Shown: positions 50,645-60,155, counted from the first letter of the stretch. The stretch is DNA of 64,000 bases from CAXNKH01 sp049296795 (GCA_049296795.1 JBAQTC010000013.1:1-64000), one strand, 5' to 3'. Notes: generated by a model from the letters alone, not told the origin. Numbers and translations: made by a program.

Positions 50645-50872
50645 ATGAACATCGACAAAGAAATTGATACCCGGGGGCTGAACTGCCCGTTGCCCATCCT
50701 CAAAGCCAAGAAGGCCTTGGCTGACATGGTGAGTGGCCAAACTCTGAAAGTCGTTTCAACCGACTCCGGTTCGTTACGGGATTTTCAGGCGTTTGCCAAG
50801 CAAACTGGTAACGAACTGCTGGAGCAGCAGACCGTTGGCAAGGACTTCGTTCACGTCCTGCGCCGCCGCTAA
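50645..50872 (+). CDS. TusA-family sulfurtransferase
   Basis: The 75-residue protein has the TusA signature DTRGLNCPLPILKAKKAL with the active Cys14 in CPLPIL, and the C-terminal GNELLEQQTVGKDFVHVL. Members relay persulfide sulfur for tRNA thiolation, molybdenum cofactor or sulfur oxidation. Its position after cysM suggests sulfur supply. It converges with valS. Confidence 0.88.
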   Translation: MNIDKEIDTRGLNCPLPILKAKKALADMVSGQTLKVVSTDSGSLRDFQAFAKQTGNELLEQQTVGKDFVHVLRRR

Positions 50873-50873
50873 C

Positions 50874-50894
50874 GGGCTCTGGTGATCAGAGCCC
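50874..50894. terminator. Hairpin between TusA-like gene and valS
   Basis: GGGCTCTG and CAGAGCCC form a perfect 8-bp stem with a 5-nt loop, 1 bp after one stop codon and 7 bp before the converging one. No T-tract is present, but the position suggests a shared terminator. Confidence 0.6.
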
Positions 50895-50900
50895 GAGCGA

Positions 50901-53825
50901 TCAGGCTAAACGGCTGAGCTGGTCTTTTAATTTGATCAGCGTGGCGACAAAATCGGCCATGCGTTTCTTTTCTTGCTCGATCACGGCCGCCGGCGCTTTG
51001 GCAACAAAAGCCTCGTTGCCCAGCTTGTTCTGGGTTTTCACCAGTTCACCTTCGAGTCGCGTTATTTCTTTGCTTAAGCGGATTTTTTCAGCCGCAATGT
51101 CAACTTCCATGTGCAGACAAATCCTTGCCTCGCCCACCACGGCCACCGGTGCAGTTTGAGCTGCTGCGGCCCATGAGACATCGTCCTCAAACACCCGAAC
51201 CTCTTTGAGTTTGGCCAGGGCTTGTAGCACGGGAGCGACTTGCTTGAGAAACATGGCTTCGTCCGGCTGGTTGGCCACCACATACAGAGGCAAGCGGGTT
51301 GAGGACGGGACGTTCATCTCTGCGCGCAAAATTCGGCAAGCATCAACCAACTGTTTGAGCTTGGCCATATAGGCCATCGCGTGCGGATCAATTCGCTCGG
51401 GCTGCGAAATGGGGTAGCTCGCGATGCTGACCGATGGGCCGCTGCGACCGGCCACCAACGCCACTTTTTGCCACAGTTCCTCGGTGATGAAGGGAATCAC
51501 GGGATGGGCCAAACGCAAAATAGTTTCCAGGGTTCGAATCAAAGTGCGTCGGGTCGCCCGTTGCTGGGCTGGGTCGGCGCTGTTGAGTTGGACCTTGGCA
51601 ATCTCCAGGTACCAGTCGCAAAACTCATCCCAGACGAACTGGTAAATTGAGTTGGCCACGTTGTCGAGCCGGTAGTCGTCAAAACCTTTGGCCACATCGG
51701 CTTCGACTTTTTGCTGCAAGGAGACAATCCATCGGTCAGCCTGACTGAAGTTCAAGTAACCATGAGCCGGACCGCCGACTTCGCATTCTTGTTTGCTGTG
51801 TTCTTGCAGGCCGCAATTCTGACCCTCGCAGTTCATCAGCACAAAGCGACTGGCATTCCACAGTTTGTTGCAGAAATTGCGGTAGCCTTCGCAGCGCTTG
51901 CTGTCGAAGTTGATGCTGCGGCCCAGGGTGGCGAGCGAGGCAAAAGTAAAGCGCAGGGCGTCGGCCCCAAAAGCGGGGATCCCTTGCGGAAACTCTTTCT
52001 CCGTGTTTTTGCGCACTTGCGGTGCAGTTTCTGGTCTGCGCAGTCCGGTGGCGCGCTTCTCGAGCAGGGGAGCCAATTCAATGCCGTCGATCAGGTCCAC
52101 CGGGTCGAGCACATTGCCCTCGCTCTTGCTCATTTTCTGGCCCTGAGCGTCGCGTACCAGGCCGTGGATGTAGACGTGCTTGAACGGCACCTTGCCGGTG
52201 AAGTGCTTCGTCATCATGATCATGCGGGCGACCCAGAAGAAGATGATGTCGTAGCCGGTGACCAGGACTGAGCTTGGGAGGTAGAGGTCGAAGTCCGAGT
52301 TTCTGCTGCCGCAGGGGCTCGCCACAGCTTCAGGCCAGCCCATGGTGCTGAACGGCACGAGTGCTGAGGAATACCAGGTGTCGAGCACGTCCTCGTCGCG
52401 TTTGAGCGTCTTGCCGGGGGCCTGGGCTTGGGCCTCGGTTTCGCTGCGGGCCACATAAACCTGGCCGCTTTCGTCGTACCAAGCGGGGATTTGATGACCC
52501 CACCAAAGCTGGCGGCTGATGCACCAGTCCTGGATGTTGTTCATCCATTGGTTGTAGGTGTTGACCCAGTTCTCGGGCACAAACTTGACTTCGCCATTTG
52601 CTACAGAATCAATAGCTCCTTGCGCAATACTTATGCCTCCTGCTGGCTGTTTTGTCATTGAAACAAACCACTGATCCGTAAGCATCGGCTCAATGATTTG
52701 GCCGGTGCGGGTGCAGCGTGGCACCATGAGCTTGTGCTTCTTGATCTCAATCATCAGGCCTAGCGCTTCGAGGTCTTTGACGACTTGTTTGCGAGCTGCA
52801 AAGCGGTCTAGGCCGCGATAGGCCAGTGGTGCTTCGTCGTTGATCTTGGCGTCCAGTGACAGCACGCAGATCATCGGCAGCTTGTGGCGCTGGCCGACGG
52901 CGTAATCGTTGGCATCATGCGCGGGCGTGACCTTCACCACACCGGTGCCGAAAGCCTTGTCCACGTAGTCGTCTGCAATCACGGGGATGGTGCGGCTACA
53001 CAAAGGCAGTGTCACCTGCTGGCCAATCAGATGGGCGTAGCGCTCGTCCTCGGGGTGGACCATCACGGCCACGTCGCCCAGCATGGTTTCAGGGCGGGTG
53101 GTGGCCACGGTGAGCGAACCCGTGCCATCGGCCAGCGGGTAGCGGATGTGCCACATGAAGCCGTCTTCTTCGGCGCTTTCCACCTCCAGGTCCGACACTG
53201 CGCTTTGCAGCACCGGGTCCCAGTTCACCAGACGCTTGCCCCGGTAAATCAGACCCTTCTCGTAGAGCTGGACAAAGGTCTCGGTCACCGTTTTGGACAA
53301 CTTGGGGTCCATGGTGAAGTACTCGCGACTCCAGTCCACGCTGTCGCCCATGCGGCGCATTTGGGTGGTGATGGTGTTGCCGCTTTGCTCCTTCCACTCC
53401 CACACCTTGGACACGAAGTTTTTGCGCGCTTCAGCGGGGGTTGGCCCCATGTCATGGCGACTTAGCCCCAAGTCTTTCAGCTGGCGCTCCACCACAATCT
53501 GCGTGGCAATGCCGGCGTGGTCGGTGCCCGGCACCCAGACTGTGTTGTCACCCTTCATGCGGTGGTAGCGGGTCAGCGCGTCCATGATGGTCTGGTTGAA
53601 CGCATGGCCCATGTGCAGCGTGCCAGTCACATTGGGCGGCGGCAACTGGATGGCAAACGCGGGGGCGTCGGCTTGGGCCGCACCGGTTCCACGGTAGCCC
53701 GCAGCGGCATAGCCGCGCTTTTCCCACTCGGGTCCCCACTGCGCTTCAATGGCGGCAGGTTCGAAAGATTTGGACAGGCTGTTGAGGCCGGGTTGAGCAG
53801 GTGCGTTTGGCTGGGTGTCGTTCAT
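50901..53825 (-). CDS. valS: Valine--tRNA ligase
   Basis: The 974-residue class I synthetase has the HIGH-type motif as LHMGHAFNQTIMDALTRYHR, the second signature GQKMSKSEGNVLDP, an editing domain between, and a C-terminal coiled coil (KIRLSKEITRLEGELVKTQN onward) used for tRNA contact. The start at MNDTQPNAPAQ (53825) is preferred over ATG 53837. A 40-residue insertion (LLEKRATGLRRPETAPQVRK) lies after the KMSKS motif. DUF2783 and FAD-monooxygenase genes precede it on the same strand. Confidence 0.97.
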   Translation of the reverse strand: MNDTQPNAPAQPGLNSLSKSFEPAAIEAQWGPEWEKRGYAAAGYRGTGAAQADAPAFAIQLPPPNVTGTLHMGHAFNQTIMDALTRYHRMKGDNTVWVPGTDHAGIATQIVVERQLKDLGLSRHDMGPTPAEARKNFVSKVWEWKEQSGNTITTQMRRMGDSVDWSREYFTMDPKLSKTVTETFVQLYEKGLIYRGKRLVNWDPVLQSAVSDLEVESAEEDGFMWHIRYPLADGTGSLTVATTRPETMLGDVAVMVHPEDERYAHLIGQQVTLPLCSRTIPVIADDYVDKAFGTGVVKVTPAHDANDYAVGQRHKLPMICVLSLDAKINDEAPLAYRGLDRFAARKQVVKDLEALGLMIEIKKHKLMVPRCTRTGQIIEPMLTDQWFVSMTKQPAGGISIAQGAIDSVANGEVKFVPENWVNTYNQWMNNIQDWCISRQLWWGHQIPAWYDESGQVYVARSETEAQAQAPGKTLKRDEDVLDTWYSSALVPFSTMGWPEAVASPCGSRNSDFDLYLPSSVLVTGYDIIFFWVARMIMMTKHFTGKVPFKHVYIHGLVRDAQGQKMSKSEGNVLDPVDLIDGIELAPLLEKRATGLRRPETAPQVRKNTEKEFPQGIPAFGADALRFTFASLATLGRSINFDSKRCEGYRNFCNKLWNASRFVLMNCEGQNCGLQEHSKQECEVGGPAHGYLNFSQADRWIVSLQQKVEADVAKGFDDYRLDNVANSIYQFVWDEFCDWYLEIAKVQLNSADPAQQRATRRTLIRTLETILRLAHPVIPFITEELWQKVALVAGRSGPSVSIASYPISQPERIDPHAMAYMAKLKQLVDACRILRAEMNVPSSTRLPLYVVANQPDEAMFLKQVAPVLQALAKLKEVRVFEDDVSWAAAAQTAPVAVVGEARICLHMEVDIAAEKIRLSKEITRLEGELVKTQNKLGNEAFVAKAPAAVIEQEKKRMADFVATLIKLKDQLSRLA

Positions 53826-53879
53826 GGCAAGCGGCATCCATTCGAATGCCGTGGGTCGGGTTCAGAGTTGACCCGGATT

Positions 53880-54071
53880 TTATCCGCCAGCCACATCAGC
53901 GGCTGCACTGACGCACTCCTTGAGGGTTCGGGCGTCTCCGATTTGGTTGGCCAACAGCAAGATCAGACGAAAATTCAGCAACTCGGACTGCTCGCGCTCA
54001 AGCCCTTGATGGGCGTTTTGCAACTGCTCATAAAAGCTGTCGGCATCGCTCAGGTGCAGGATTGTTTTCAT
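53880..54071 (-). CDS. DUF2783 protein
   Basis: The 63-residue protein (MKTILHLSDADSFYEQLQNA, then LLNFRLILLLANQIGDARTL) matches DUF2783, a short helical family commonly adjacent to FAD-dependent monooxygenases in Burkholderiales. It starts 7 bp after the stop of such a monooxygenase here, so the two are probably cotranscribed and may interact. Function is unknown. Confidence 0.8.
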   Translation of the reverse strand: MKTILHLSDADSFYEQLQNAHQGLEREQSELLNFRLILLLANQIGDARTLKECVSAAADVAGG

Positions 54072-54078
54072 GGCTTTC

Positions 54079-55704
54079 CTAGTGTGAAATGCTCAACGAG
54101 AGTTCAATGGCATCCAGCAAGTCGGCATTAACGGCCTCGCCAGTGGCCGCCAGATAACTGTCTGGGCGTAGCAAGGCCCAGGCATGGCCAAACACATGGC
54201 AAGCGCCTTGCAAATGACCCAGGGGGTCACGCACATGCTCTAACGCCTGCGGGCTGCTGTGGGCGCCTACAACCTGAACGCAGCGAGCGGGTGTGTGGCT
54301 GGCGATTTGGATCAAACGCTGGCAGGCCGCTGCAGAGAGATCACCAAACACCAGTACCAGCAAGTTGCCGTCGGCCCACTGCAGCAGATCATTGAGTACG
54401 CCTGTGCTGTTGTCGGCCCAGAGGAACTTGACGTTGGGTGCGGACGGCCCGCCGCTGGCAGAACACAAAGGGGAATGACGGTAGTTGCTGGCCTGCGCCA
54501 TCCGGCCGGTGTTCATGAATTGACGCGCGAAGCTGTAGGGTTTGGCCAGGCTGATGGCGGCTTGGCGCAACAGGTTTTCCGAGCGGTTGGCAGGGCTTAG
54601 AAAACGAGCCGTCCTCTGGCTGATTCGAATGTTTTGCAGCGCCGCTTCGTGTCGCTCATCATGGTAGCTGTCGAGCAGACTATTGGGGGCGCGTTGACGC
54701 AGCACGGCGGCCAGTTTCCAGGCCAGGTTGAAAGCATCGGCCACCCCCGTGTTGGCGCTTCGCGAGCCATGCGGCGCAATGATTTTGGCCGCATCACCAA
54801 TGAAAAAAACTCGCCCCACGCGAAGTTGTTCAAGGCATTGGCTGCGGTAGCAGTAAGCCCCTGACCAGAGGATGTCGTACGCGAGTTTGTTGCCAAACTG
54901 CTGTTCCAAGCGGGTCCGCGCGTATTCGCTGGTTGGGGTTAATGGGACTTGTTCGCCGTCTTTGAGCTGCCAGTCAAAGCGCCACACCCCGTCGGGCAAG
55001 GGGCTTTGCCAAGCCGCTCGGTGTTCGTTGAACGGTGCGTCGATCCAGCTGCGGCGCTCGGGTGGCTGGGCTATCTTGAAGCGCACATCCGCCATGGCCC
55101 AGCCATGCTGCGCCCCGATCACGACTTGCTGGGTCTGGCACCAAGCGTGAAAAGGGCTGTTCTGCCCGGTCGCATCGATCACATGATCAGTTTGCACCAA
55201 GATGGTTCCGTCAGGGGTCTGTACCGTCAACTCCGCAAATTCTTCACCTTCTTGGTAAGACAGCACCCTGGATTGCCAGCGGACTTGACCGTGCTTGAGG
55301 CGCGCCAGTTGGCCGACTAAATAACGCTCCACGTCGAACTGTTGAAGATTGACATAGGCGGGCTGACTTGAGAAGTTTCCGCTATGTTGATGGCGCTGGT
55401 CGACGTTGTAGATTTCTTCGGAGCCGGAAAAAGTTCTTCCTACGTGCCACTGCACGCCGTTTTTCATGACCTGATCGATCAGGCCCAGTTGCTGGAATAT
55501 CTCCAGGGTTTTCTGGGTGTAGCTGATGGCGCGTGAGGCACTATCAGGTCCGGCCAAGCCAGGGGCCGCTTCCAACAAAATAGACTGCACGCCCCATCGG
55601 GCTAGGCTGCAAACCAGGGTCAGGCCAGCGAGTCCAGCGCCGACCACCACAATCGGATGGTATTGGACATCAGCGGAGAGGGTCGGGGGGGCGGTGTTGA
55701 GCAT
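54079..55704 (-). CDS. FAD-dependent aromatic monooxygenase (MhpA/PheA-like)
   Basis: The 541-residue flavoprotein has the FAD Rossmann motif PIVVVGAGLAGLTLVCSLARWG (at residues about 17-38) and the second FAD motif FIGDAAKIIAPHGSRSANTG with DAFNLAWKLAAV. Relatives normally read GDAAH, so His is replaced by Lys here. A C-terminal thioredoxin-like part (about 400-541) lies beyond the core, as in phenol hydroxylase relatives. It is expected to hydroxylate an aromatic substrate with NAD(P)H and O2. The start at MLNTAPP (55704) is used; an ATG at 55722 is possible. Confidence 0.85.
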   Translation of the reverse strand: MLNTAPPTLSADVQYHPIVVVGAGLAGLTLVCSLARWGVQSILLEAAPGLAGPDSASRAISYTQKTLEIFQQLGLIDQVMKNGVQWHVGRTFSGSEEIYNVDQRHQHSGNFSSQPAYVNLQQFDVERYLVGQLARLKHGQVRWQSRVLSYQEGEEFAELTVQTPDGTILVQTDHVIDATGQNSPFHAWCQTQQVVIGAQHGWAMADVRFKIAQPPERRSWIDAPFNEHRAAWQSPLPDGVWRFDWQLKDGEQVPLTPTSEYARTRLEQQFGNKLAYDILWSGAYCYRSQCLEQLRVGRVFFIGDAAKIIAPHGSRSANTGVADAFNLAWKLAAVLRQRAPNSLLDSYHDERHEAALQNIRISQRTARFLSPANRSENLLRQAAISLAKPYSFARQFMNTGRMAQASNYRHSPLCSASGGPSAPNVKFLWADNSTGVLNDLLQWADGNLLVLVFGDLSAAACQRLIQIASHTPARCVQVVGAHSSPQALEHVRDPLGHLQGACHVFGHAWALLRPDSYLAATGEAVNADLLDAIELSLSISH

Positions 55705-55977
55705 GTTGCAAGCTACTTTCACTTGATTCGGATCGCGAAAAGATGTTTACCGGATCGATATTGCGCCAAGCTTCCCAAAAACGCCAGGGCTAATTGGCGT
55801 CTTCAGTGAAGATGAATAGAAGTAATCGATTGAGATGGTCGATCGATAGTAAATTTAAATTTAGATGATTGATGAAGTCAATTAGACGCACCCGATAGGA
55901 GCGGATAACCTTTGGGGGTCTTTGATCAAGCTCGTTCAAGGCAATTCGTTTGAATTTTTAACCCAAAGGAGATTTCC
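55705..55977. other. Divergent intergenic region before rubrerythrin
   Basis: The 273 bp separate the FAD monooxygenase from the rubrerythrin gene. It is A/T-rich around 55845-55880 and ends with AAAGGAG (55966-55972) as a strong ribosome site. I see no ORF and cannot place a promoter or operator with confidence. Confidence 0.45.
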
Positions 55978-56400
55978 ATGGCTGCTCTAAAAGGCTCCAA
56001 GACGGAAGACAACCTGAAAGCCGCCTTCGCTGGCGAATCGCAGGCCAACCGGCGCTATCTGTATTTCGCAAACAAGGCCGACATTGAAGGTCAGAACGAT
56101 GTGGCGGCCCTGTTCCGCTCCACCGCTGAAGGTGAAACCGGCCACGCCCACGGTCACCTCGAGTGGCTTGAGCAGTGCGGCGACCCTGCTACCGGCATGC
56201 CTATTGGCGCTACCCGTGACAACCTCAAATCCGCAGTAGCGGGCGAGACCCATGAGTACACCGATATGTACCCCGGCATGGCCAAAACCGCTCGTGCCGA
56301 AGGTCATGACGAAATCGCTGACTGGTTTGAGACTTTGGCCAAGGCTGAGCGTTCACACGCCAACCGCTACGTCAAGGCCCTGACAGAACTCGTGGATTAA
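55978..56400 (+). CDS. Rubrerythrin-like di-iron protein
   Basis: The 140-residue four-helix ferritin-like protein has the two ExxH-type halves: Glu20 in FAGESQANRRY, Glu53 and His56 in AEGETGHAHGH, Glu90/Glu93 in AGETHEYTDMY, and Glu124-His127 in KAERSHANRY. The C-terminal rubredoxin domain of classical rubrerythrins is missing, so electrons must come from a separate protein. It heads a conserved gene set with a CCG Fe-S protein and DUF3501, probably for peroxide reduction. Confidence 0.9.
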   Translation: MAALKGSKTEDNLKAAFAGESQANRRYLYFANKADIEGQNDVAALFRSTAEGETGHAHGHLEWLEQCGDPATGMPIGATRDNLKSAVAGETHEYTDMYPGMAKTARAEGHDEIADWFETLAKAERSHANRYVKALTELVD

Positions 56401-56485
56401 TCCAAGATTTTGCGTATTGGGCAGGGCAAACGTCTTGTCCAATGCAGAAAACCTGGCAACTTGAAGCTGTGAACAAGGACTGAAT

Positions 56486-57835
56486 ATGGCACGCGAAGGC
56501 AACTTGGATGCCCCGACCCGGCACCCTATCGACTGGAAAAATCCCAGTTATTACGACGAGAAAGCCACATTCAATGAGCTGGAACGGATTTTCGATATCT
56601 GCCACGGTTGCCGGCGCTGTGTCAGCTTGTGTGGGGCTTTCCCCACCTTGTTTGACCTGATCGATGAAAGCAAGACCATGGAGGTCGATGGCGTTGATAA
56701 AAAAGATTACTGGAAAGTGGTCGATCAGTGTTATTTATGTGACCTGTGTTACCTGACCAAGTGCCCTTATGTGCCACCACACCAGTGGAATGTTGACTTT
56801 CCGCACACTATGTTGCAGGCCAAGGCCATCAAATTCAAGAAGGGTGAGGTAGGGCTGGGCGAGAAGTTGCTGGCTTCGACTGACGTTCATGGCCAGTTCG
56901 CAGGCATCCCGATCGTGGTGCAAGCGGTTAACGCCATTAACCAGACCAAGGTCGGACGCAGTGTGATGGAGAGTACGCTGGGCGTAGACAAGAATGCCTG
57001 GCTGCCAGCGCTGGCCAAGAAAAAATTTCGCTCCAGTGCGCCACAGTCCAAAGCCCATCCGGTTCGCAACGGCATCAAAACACCGGGCATGGTGGCGATT
57101 TATGCGACCTGTTTTGTGAATTACAACGAACCCGGAATCGGTCATGACCTGCTCAAAGTACTTGACCACAATGAAGTGCCGTATGTGATTGTGGAGAAGG
57201 AAAAATGCTGTGGCATGCCCCAGCTGGAGTTGGGCGATTTGGAATCAGTCAATGCCAGCAAAGAGGCCAATATCCCGGTGCTGGCTCAGTACGCCAAGGA
57301 CGGGTTTGCGATTCTGAGTGCTGTGCCCAGTTGCACCTTGATGTTCAAGCAGGAATTGCCGTTGATGTACCCGCAGGACGACGATGTACAGTTGGTCAAA
57401 GAGGCCATGTGGGATCCGTTCGAGTACCTCATGGCGCGCAAGCGCGATGGCTTGCTGAAAACCGAGTTTGTGCAGTCCTTGGGTAATGTCAGTTACCACA
57501 TCCCCTGTCACGGTAGGGTCCAGAACATCGGCAAAAAGACAGAAGAAATGTTGAAGATGATTCCGCAGACCACGATCAACACGGTGGAGCGTTGTTCGGG
57601 CCATGCGGGAACATTTGGTGTGAAGAAAACCAGTCATCAACAGGCCATGAAAATTGGCAAACCCGTATTCAAAGCGATGGCCACGATGAAAGATGGCGCC
57701 AAGCCTGACTTCATCAGCTCGGATTGCCCCTTGGGCGGCCACCACATCGCTCAGGGTTTTGAAGTCAATCAGTTGGGCGAACCCCAGCTGAAACACCCGT
57801 TGACCCTGGTGCGACTGGCTTATGGAATAACTTGA
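56486..57835 (+). CDS. Fe-S CCG-domain oxidoreductase (GlpC/HdrD-like)
   Basis: The 449-residue protein has two [4Fe-4S] ferredoxin motifs (Cys39, 42, 45, 49 in CHGCRRCVSLCGAFP; Cys82, 85, 88, 93 in CYLCDLCYLTKCP) and two CCG-type domains (Cys241-Cys242-Gly in EKEKCCGMPQLELGD; Cys370 in ERCSGHAGTFG). CCG domains bind non-cubane [4Fe-4S] clusters in heterodisulfide reductases and GlpC. The gene follows rubrerythrin by 85 bp and is 52 bp from the DUF3501 gene; the trio is recurrent in proteobacteria. It likely supplies electrons to rubrerythrin. Confidence 0.87.
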   Translation: MAREGNLDAPTRHPIDWKNPSYYDEKATFNELERIFDICHGCRRCVSLCGAFPTLFDLIDESKTMEVDGVDKKDYWKVVDQCYLCDLCYLTKCPYVPPHQWNVDFPHTMLQAKAIKFKKGEVGLGEKLLASTDVHGQFAGIPIVVQAVNAINQTKVGRSVMESTLGVDKNAWLPALAKKKFRSSAPQSKAHPVRNGIKTPGMVAIYATCFVNYNEPGIGHDLLKVLDHNEVPYVIVEKEKCCGMPQLELGDLESVNASKEANIPVLAQYAKDGFAILSAVPSCTLMFKQELPLMYPQDDDVQLVKEAMWDPFEYLMARKRDGLLKTEFVQSLGNVSYHIPCHGRVQNIGKKTEEMLKMIPQTTINTVERCSGHAGTFGVKKTSHQQAMKIGKPVFKAMATMKDGAKPDFISSDCPLGGHHIAQGFEVNQLGEPQLKHPLTLVRLAYGIT

Positions 57836-57887
57836 AACCTTGCGGGACAGGCTGAAGCGCGGCGTTGTCACGAATTATTGGATCAGC

Positions 57888-58478
57888 ATGAAAATCACTG
57901 GAAAAATTACCCGCGAAAGCCTCATGACTTTGGAGGCTTACAGCCAATGGCGTAAAGCGCACAAGCCCGACATCATTGCGCACAGAAAATTGCGCAGCGT
58001 GCCACTGGGCGAGCACATCAACCTGCAGTTTGAGAGCGAGACCACCATTCGCTACCAGATACAGGAGATGCTGCGGATAGAGAAAATTTTTGAAGAAGAT
58101 GGCATCCATCAGGAAATCGAGGCCTACGCACCGCTGGTTCCCGATGGCAGCAACTGGAAAGCCACGATGATGATCGAATACCCGGACGTCAACGAGCGTA
58201 GGCGCGAATTGGCGCGACTGATCGGTGTTGAAGACCGCTTGTTTGTTGAGGTCGAGGGCCAGGCGCGGGTTTATGCGATTGCTGACGAAGATATGGAGCG
58301 GGAAAATGAGGAAAAAACCTCGGCCGTTCATTTTGTACGTTTTGAATTCACGCCAGCCATGTGTGCTGCGCTCAAGGCCGGCGCCAGCGCTAAACTCGGC
58401 TGTGATCACACTCACTACCCGGCCCATGTGATGATAGACACGGATTCACTGGTGTCCCTGGCGGGTGATTTGCATTAA
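57888..58478 (+). CDS. DUF3501 protein
   Basis: The 196-residue protein matches DUF3501 in length and features: KITGKITRESLMTLEAYSQW, then RKLRSVPLGEHINLQFESET and IQEMLRIEKIFEEDGIHQEI, ending DHTHYPAHVMIDTDSLVSLA. The family is almost always next to the rubrerythrin and CCG Fe-S genes, as here. It has no known reaction. I prefer ATG 57888 (MKITGK) to the upstream codons that overlap no ribosome site. Confidence 0.85.
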   Translation: MKITGKITRESLMTLEAYSQWRKAHKPDIIAHRKLRSVPLGEHINLQFESETTIRYQIQEMLRIEKIFEEDGIHQEIEAYAPLVPDGSNWKATMMIEYPDVNERRRELARLIGVEDRLFVEVEGQARVYAIADEDMERENEEKTSAVHFVRFEFTPAMCAALKAGASAKLGCDHTHYPAHVMIDTDSLVSLAGDLH

Positions 58479-58495
58479 CCCATTTTCCAAAGCGA

Positions 58496-59224
58496 ATGAG
58501 CAAAAAATTAACGGGTCGGGTTCCGGCCGAGGCCGTACGCTGCATGACTTGGCCACGCCTGTCGGCCGACGTGTTGCTGCAAGTCGAACGCATCGACGAT
58601 CTGACCGGCTCCTTCTCGGATGCGATGGATAAGCTGGGGTTGTCGGGTGCCATACCGGCTTCGGTGCTGACGCCTAATTTACCGCGCAAGCGTTTGGTGG
58701 GCCAGGCGGTCACGGTGCGCAATGTTGAGCGCAGCGAGAGCATCACTCGAAGTGCAGTCAGTGGCAAAGGCAAGATGGGTGAGCACGAAGCCTACAACCT
58801 GGCCGAGCCGGGTGATGTGGTGGTTATTGAGGGGCTCACGGGCATCTCCAACATGGGCGGACAGTCGGCCACCGTTGCCCATCGGGCTGGGTGCGCCGGT
58901 GCCGTGATTGATGGCTCGTATCGCGATCCCGACGCTTCACGTGGCTTGGATTTTCCGATCTGGGCGCGAGGGGTCACGCCTATCACGGGTAAGTGGCGGC
59001 TGGAGACGGTTGAAATCAATGGCCGAGTTCGGGTTGCCGGAGTTTCGGTCCATGCCGGCGACCTGGTTGTGGCGGATGAAGCCGGCATCGTTTTCGTCCC
59101 CTTCGCTCAAGTCGCCGAGGTTCTGGCTGAGGCGCAGAAAATTGACCAGGGCGACCGACGCCAAAAAACGGATATTGCCAGCGGGGTAGACCTGGTGACG
59201 CTGGCCGCAACCAAATACAAATGA
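58496..59224 (+). CDS. RraA-family aldolase/decarboxylase
   Basis: The 242-residue protein has the RraA/HMG-CHA aldolase core: EPGDVVVIEGLTGISNMGGQ, ATVAHRAGCAGAVIDGSYRD and FPIWARGVTPITGKWRLETV. Relatives split 4-hydroxy-4-methyl-2-oxoglutarate or 4-carboxy-4-hydroxy-2-oxoadipate, or inhibit RNase E. A lactonase-like gene follows 4 bp downstream, then a Bug receptor, which favours a catabolic aldolase over an RNase regulator. Confidence 0.85.
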   Translation: MSKKLTGRVPAEAVRCMTWPRLSADVLLQVERIDDLTGSFSDAMDKLGLSGAIPASVLTPNLPRKRLVGQAVTVRNVERSESITRSAVSGKGKMGEHEAYNLAEPGDVVVIEGLTGISNMGGQSATVAHRAGCAGAVIDGSYRDPDASRGLDFPIWARGVTPITGKWRLETVEINGRVRVAGVSVHAGDLVVADEAGIVFVPFAQVAEVLAEAQKIDQGDRRQKTDIASGVDLVTLAATKYK

Positions 59225-59228
59225 CAGC

Positions 59229-60125
59229 ATGAAACGCGAGACCGAGCTCGTCATCGAATGCGTCGTTCAGTGCGCCGACATCCTGGGTGAAGTGCCGCGC
59301 TGGTGTGAGCGCAGCCAACGCCTGTGGTGGGTTGACGTTAGGCGTCCTGCTTTACAGTCGTGGCAGCCCGCCAACGCTCGCTATAGCGCGCAACGCCTGC
59401 ATCCCGATTTAGTGACCGGCTCCATGGCTTTGCGTGAAGCGGGTGGCTTCTTGCTCGCCACGGGCACCGGCGTTTACCTGTACGATCCAGAAAACGGATT
59501 ACCAGCGCAGCGCATCGCCCATCCTGAAGCTGGCAAGGAAGGCATGCGACTGAACGATGGCCGGTGTGACCGGCGCGGTCGATTCTGGGTTGGCAGCATG
59601 CACGATAGCCGGCGTGAATCCCTGGGAACCCTGTACCGAATCGATCCAGATTACCGCTGCAGCGTGATGCTCGATGACTTCGTTTTGCCCAATGCCCTAT
59701 GCTGGAGTCCCGACGATAAAACCCTGTATTTCGCTGACACCCACAAGCAACTCATCTGGGCTTTTGACTACGACCTCGATGACGGTGCCATCTCGAACCG
59801 GCGCGTCTTCAAGGATTGGACCCATCAGCTCGGGCGACCTGATGGCGCCACGGTGGATGCCGAAGGCTACATCTGGAATTGCATGGTGGCCAGTGGCCAG
59901 CTGGTTCGACTGTCACCCGACGGACGGGTTGACCGGACGATACAGTTGCCCGTGACCAACCCGACGTGTCCCGCTTTTGGCGGGGAACGGCTCGATCGGC
60001 TCTATATCACCAGCCACTCGCAACGCTTTACACCTGAGCAACAAACGCGCGAACCGCTGGCCGGCGCCTTGCTGGCGCTCGATGTCGGTGTGTGCGGGCT
60101 GCCAGAGCCGCGCTTTGCCGGTTAA
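59229..60125 (+). CDS. SMP-30/gluconolactonase family protein
   Basis: The 298-residue beta-propeller has the metal-binding residues in place: Glu in ILGEVPRWCE, Asn in GMRLNDGRCDRRGRFWVGS, Asn in LPNALCWSPDD and Asp in GRPDGATVDAEGYIWNC. The family hydrolyses sugar lactones or other lactones at a Ca/Zn site. It is 4 bp after the RraA gene and 30 bp before a Bug receptor, suggesting a short carboxylate/lactone catabolic operon. Confidence 0.87.
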   Translation: MKRETELVIECVVQCADILGEVPRWCERSQRLWWVDVRRPALQSWQPANARYSAQRLHPDLVTGSMALREAGGFLLATGTGVYLYDPENGLPAQRIAHPEAGKEGMRLNDGRCDRRGRFWVGSMHDSRRESLGTLYRIDPDYRCSVMLDDFVLPNALCWSPDDKTLYFADTHKQLIWAFDYDLDDGAISNRRVFKDWTHQLGRPDGATVDAEGYIWNCMVASGQLVRLSPDGRVDRTIQLPVTNPTCPAFGGERLDRLYITSHSQRFTPEQQTREPLAGALLALDVGVCGLPEPRFAG

Positions 60126-60155
60126 ACCCCCTGATCAACCTATCGGAGAGTCGCC

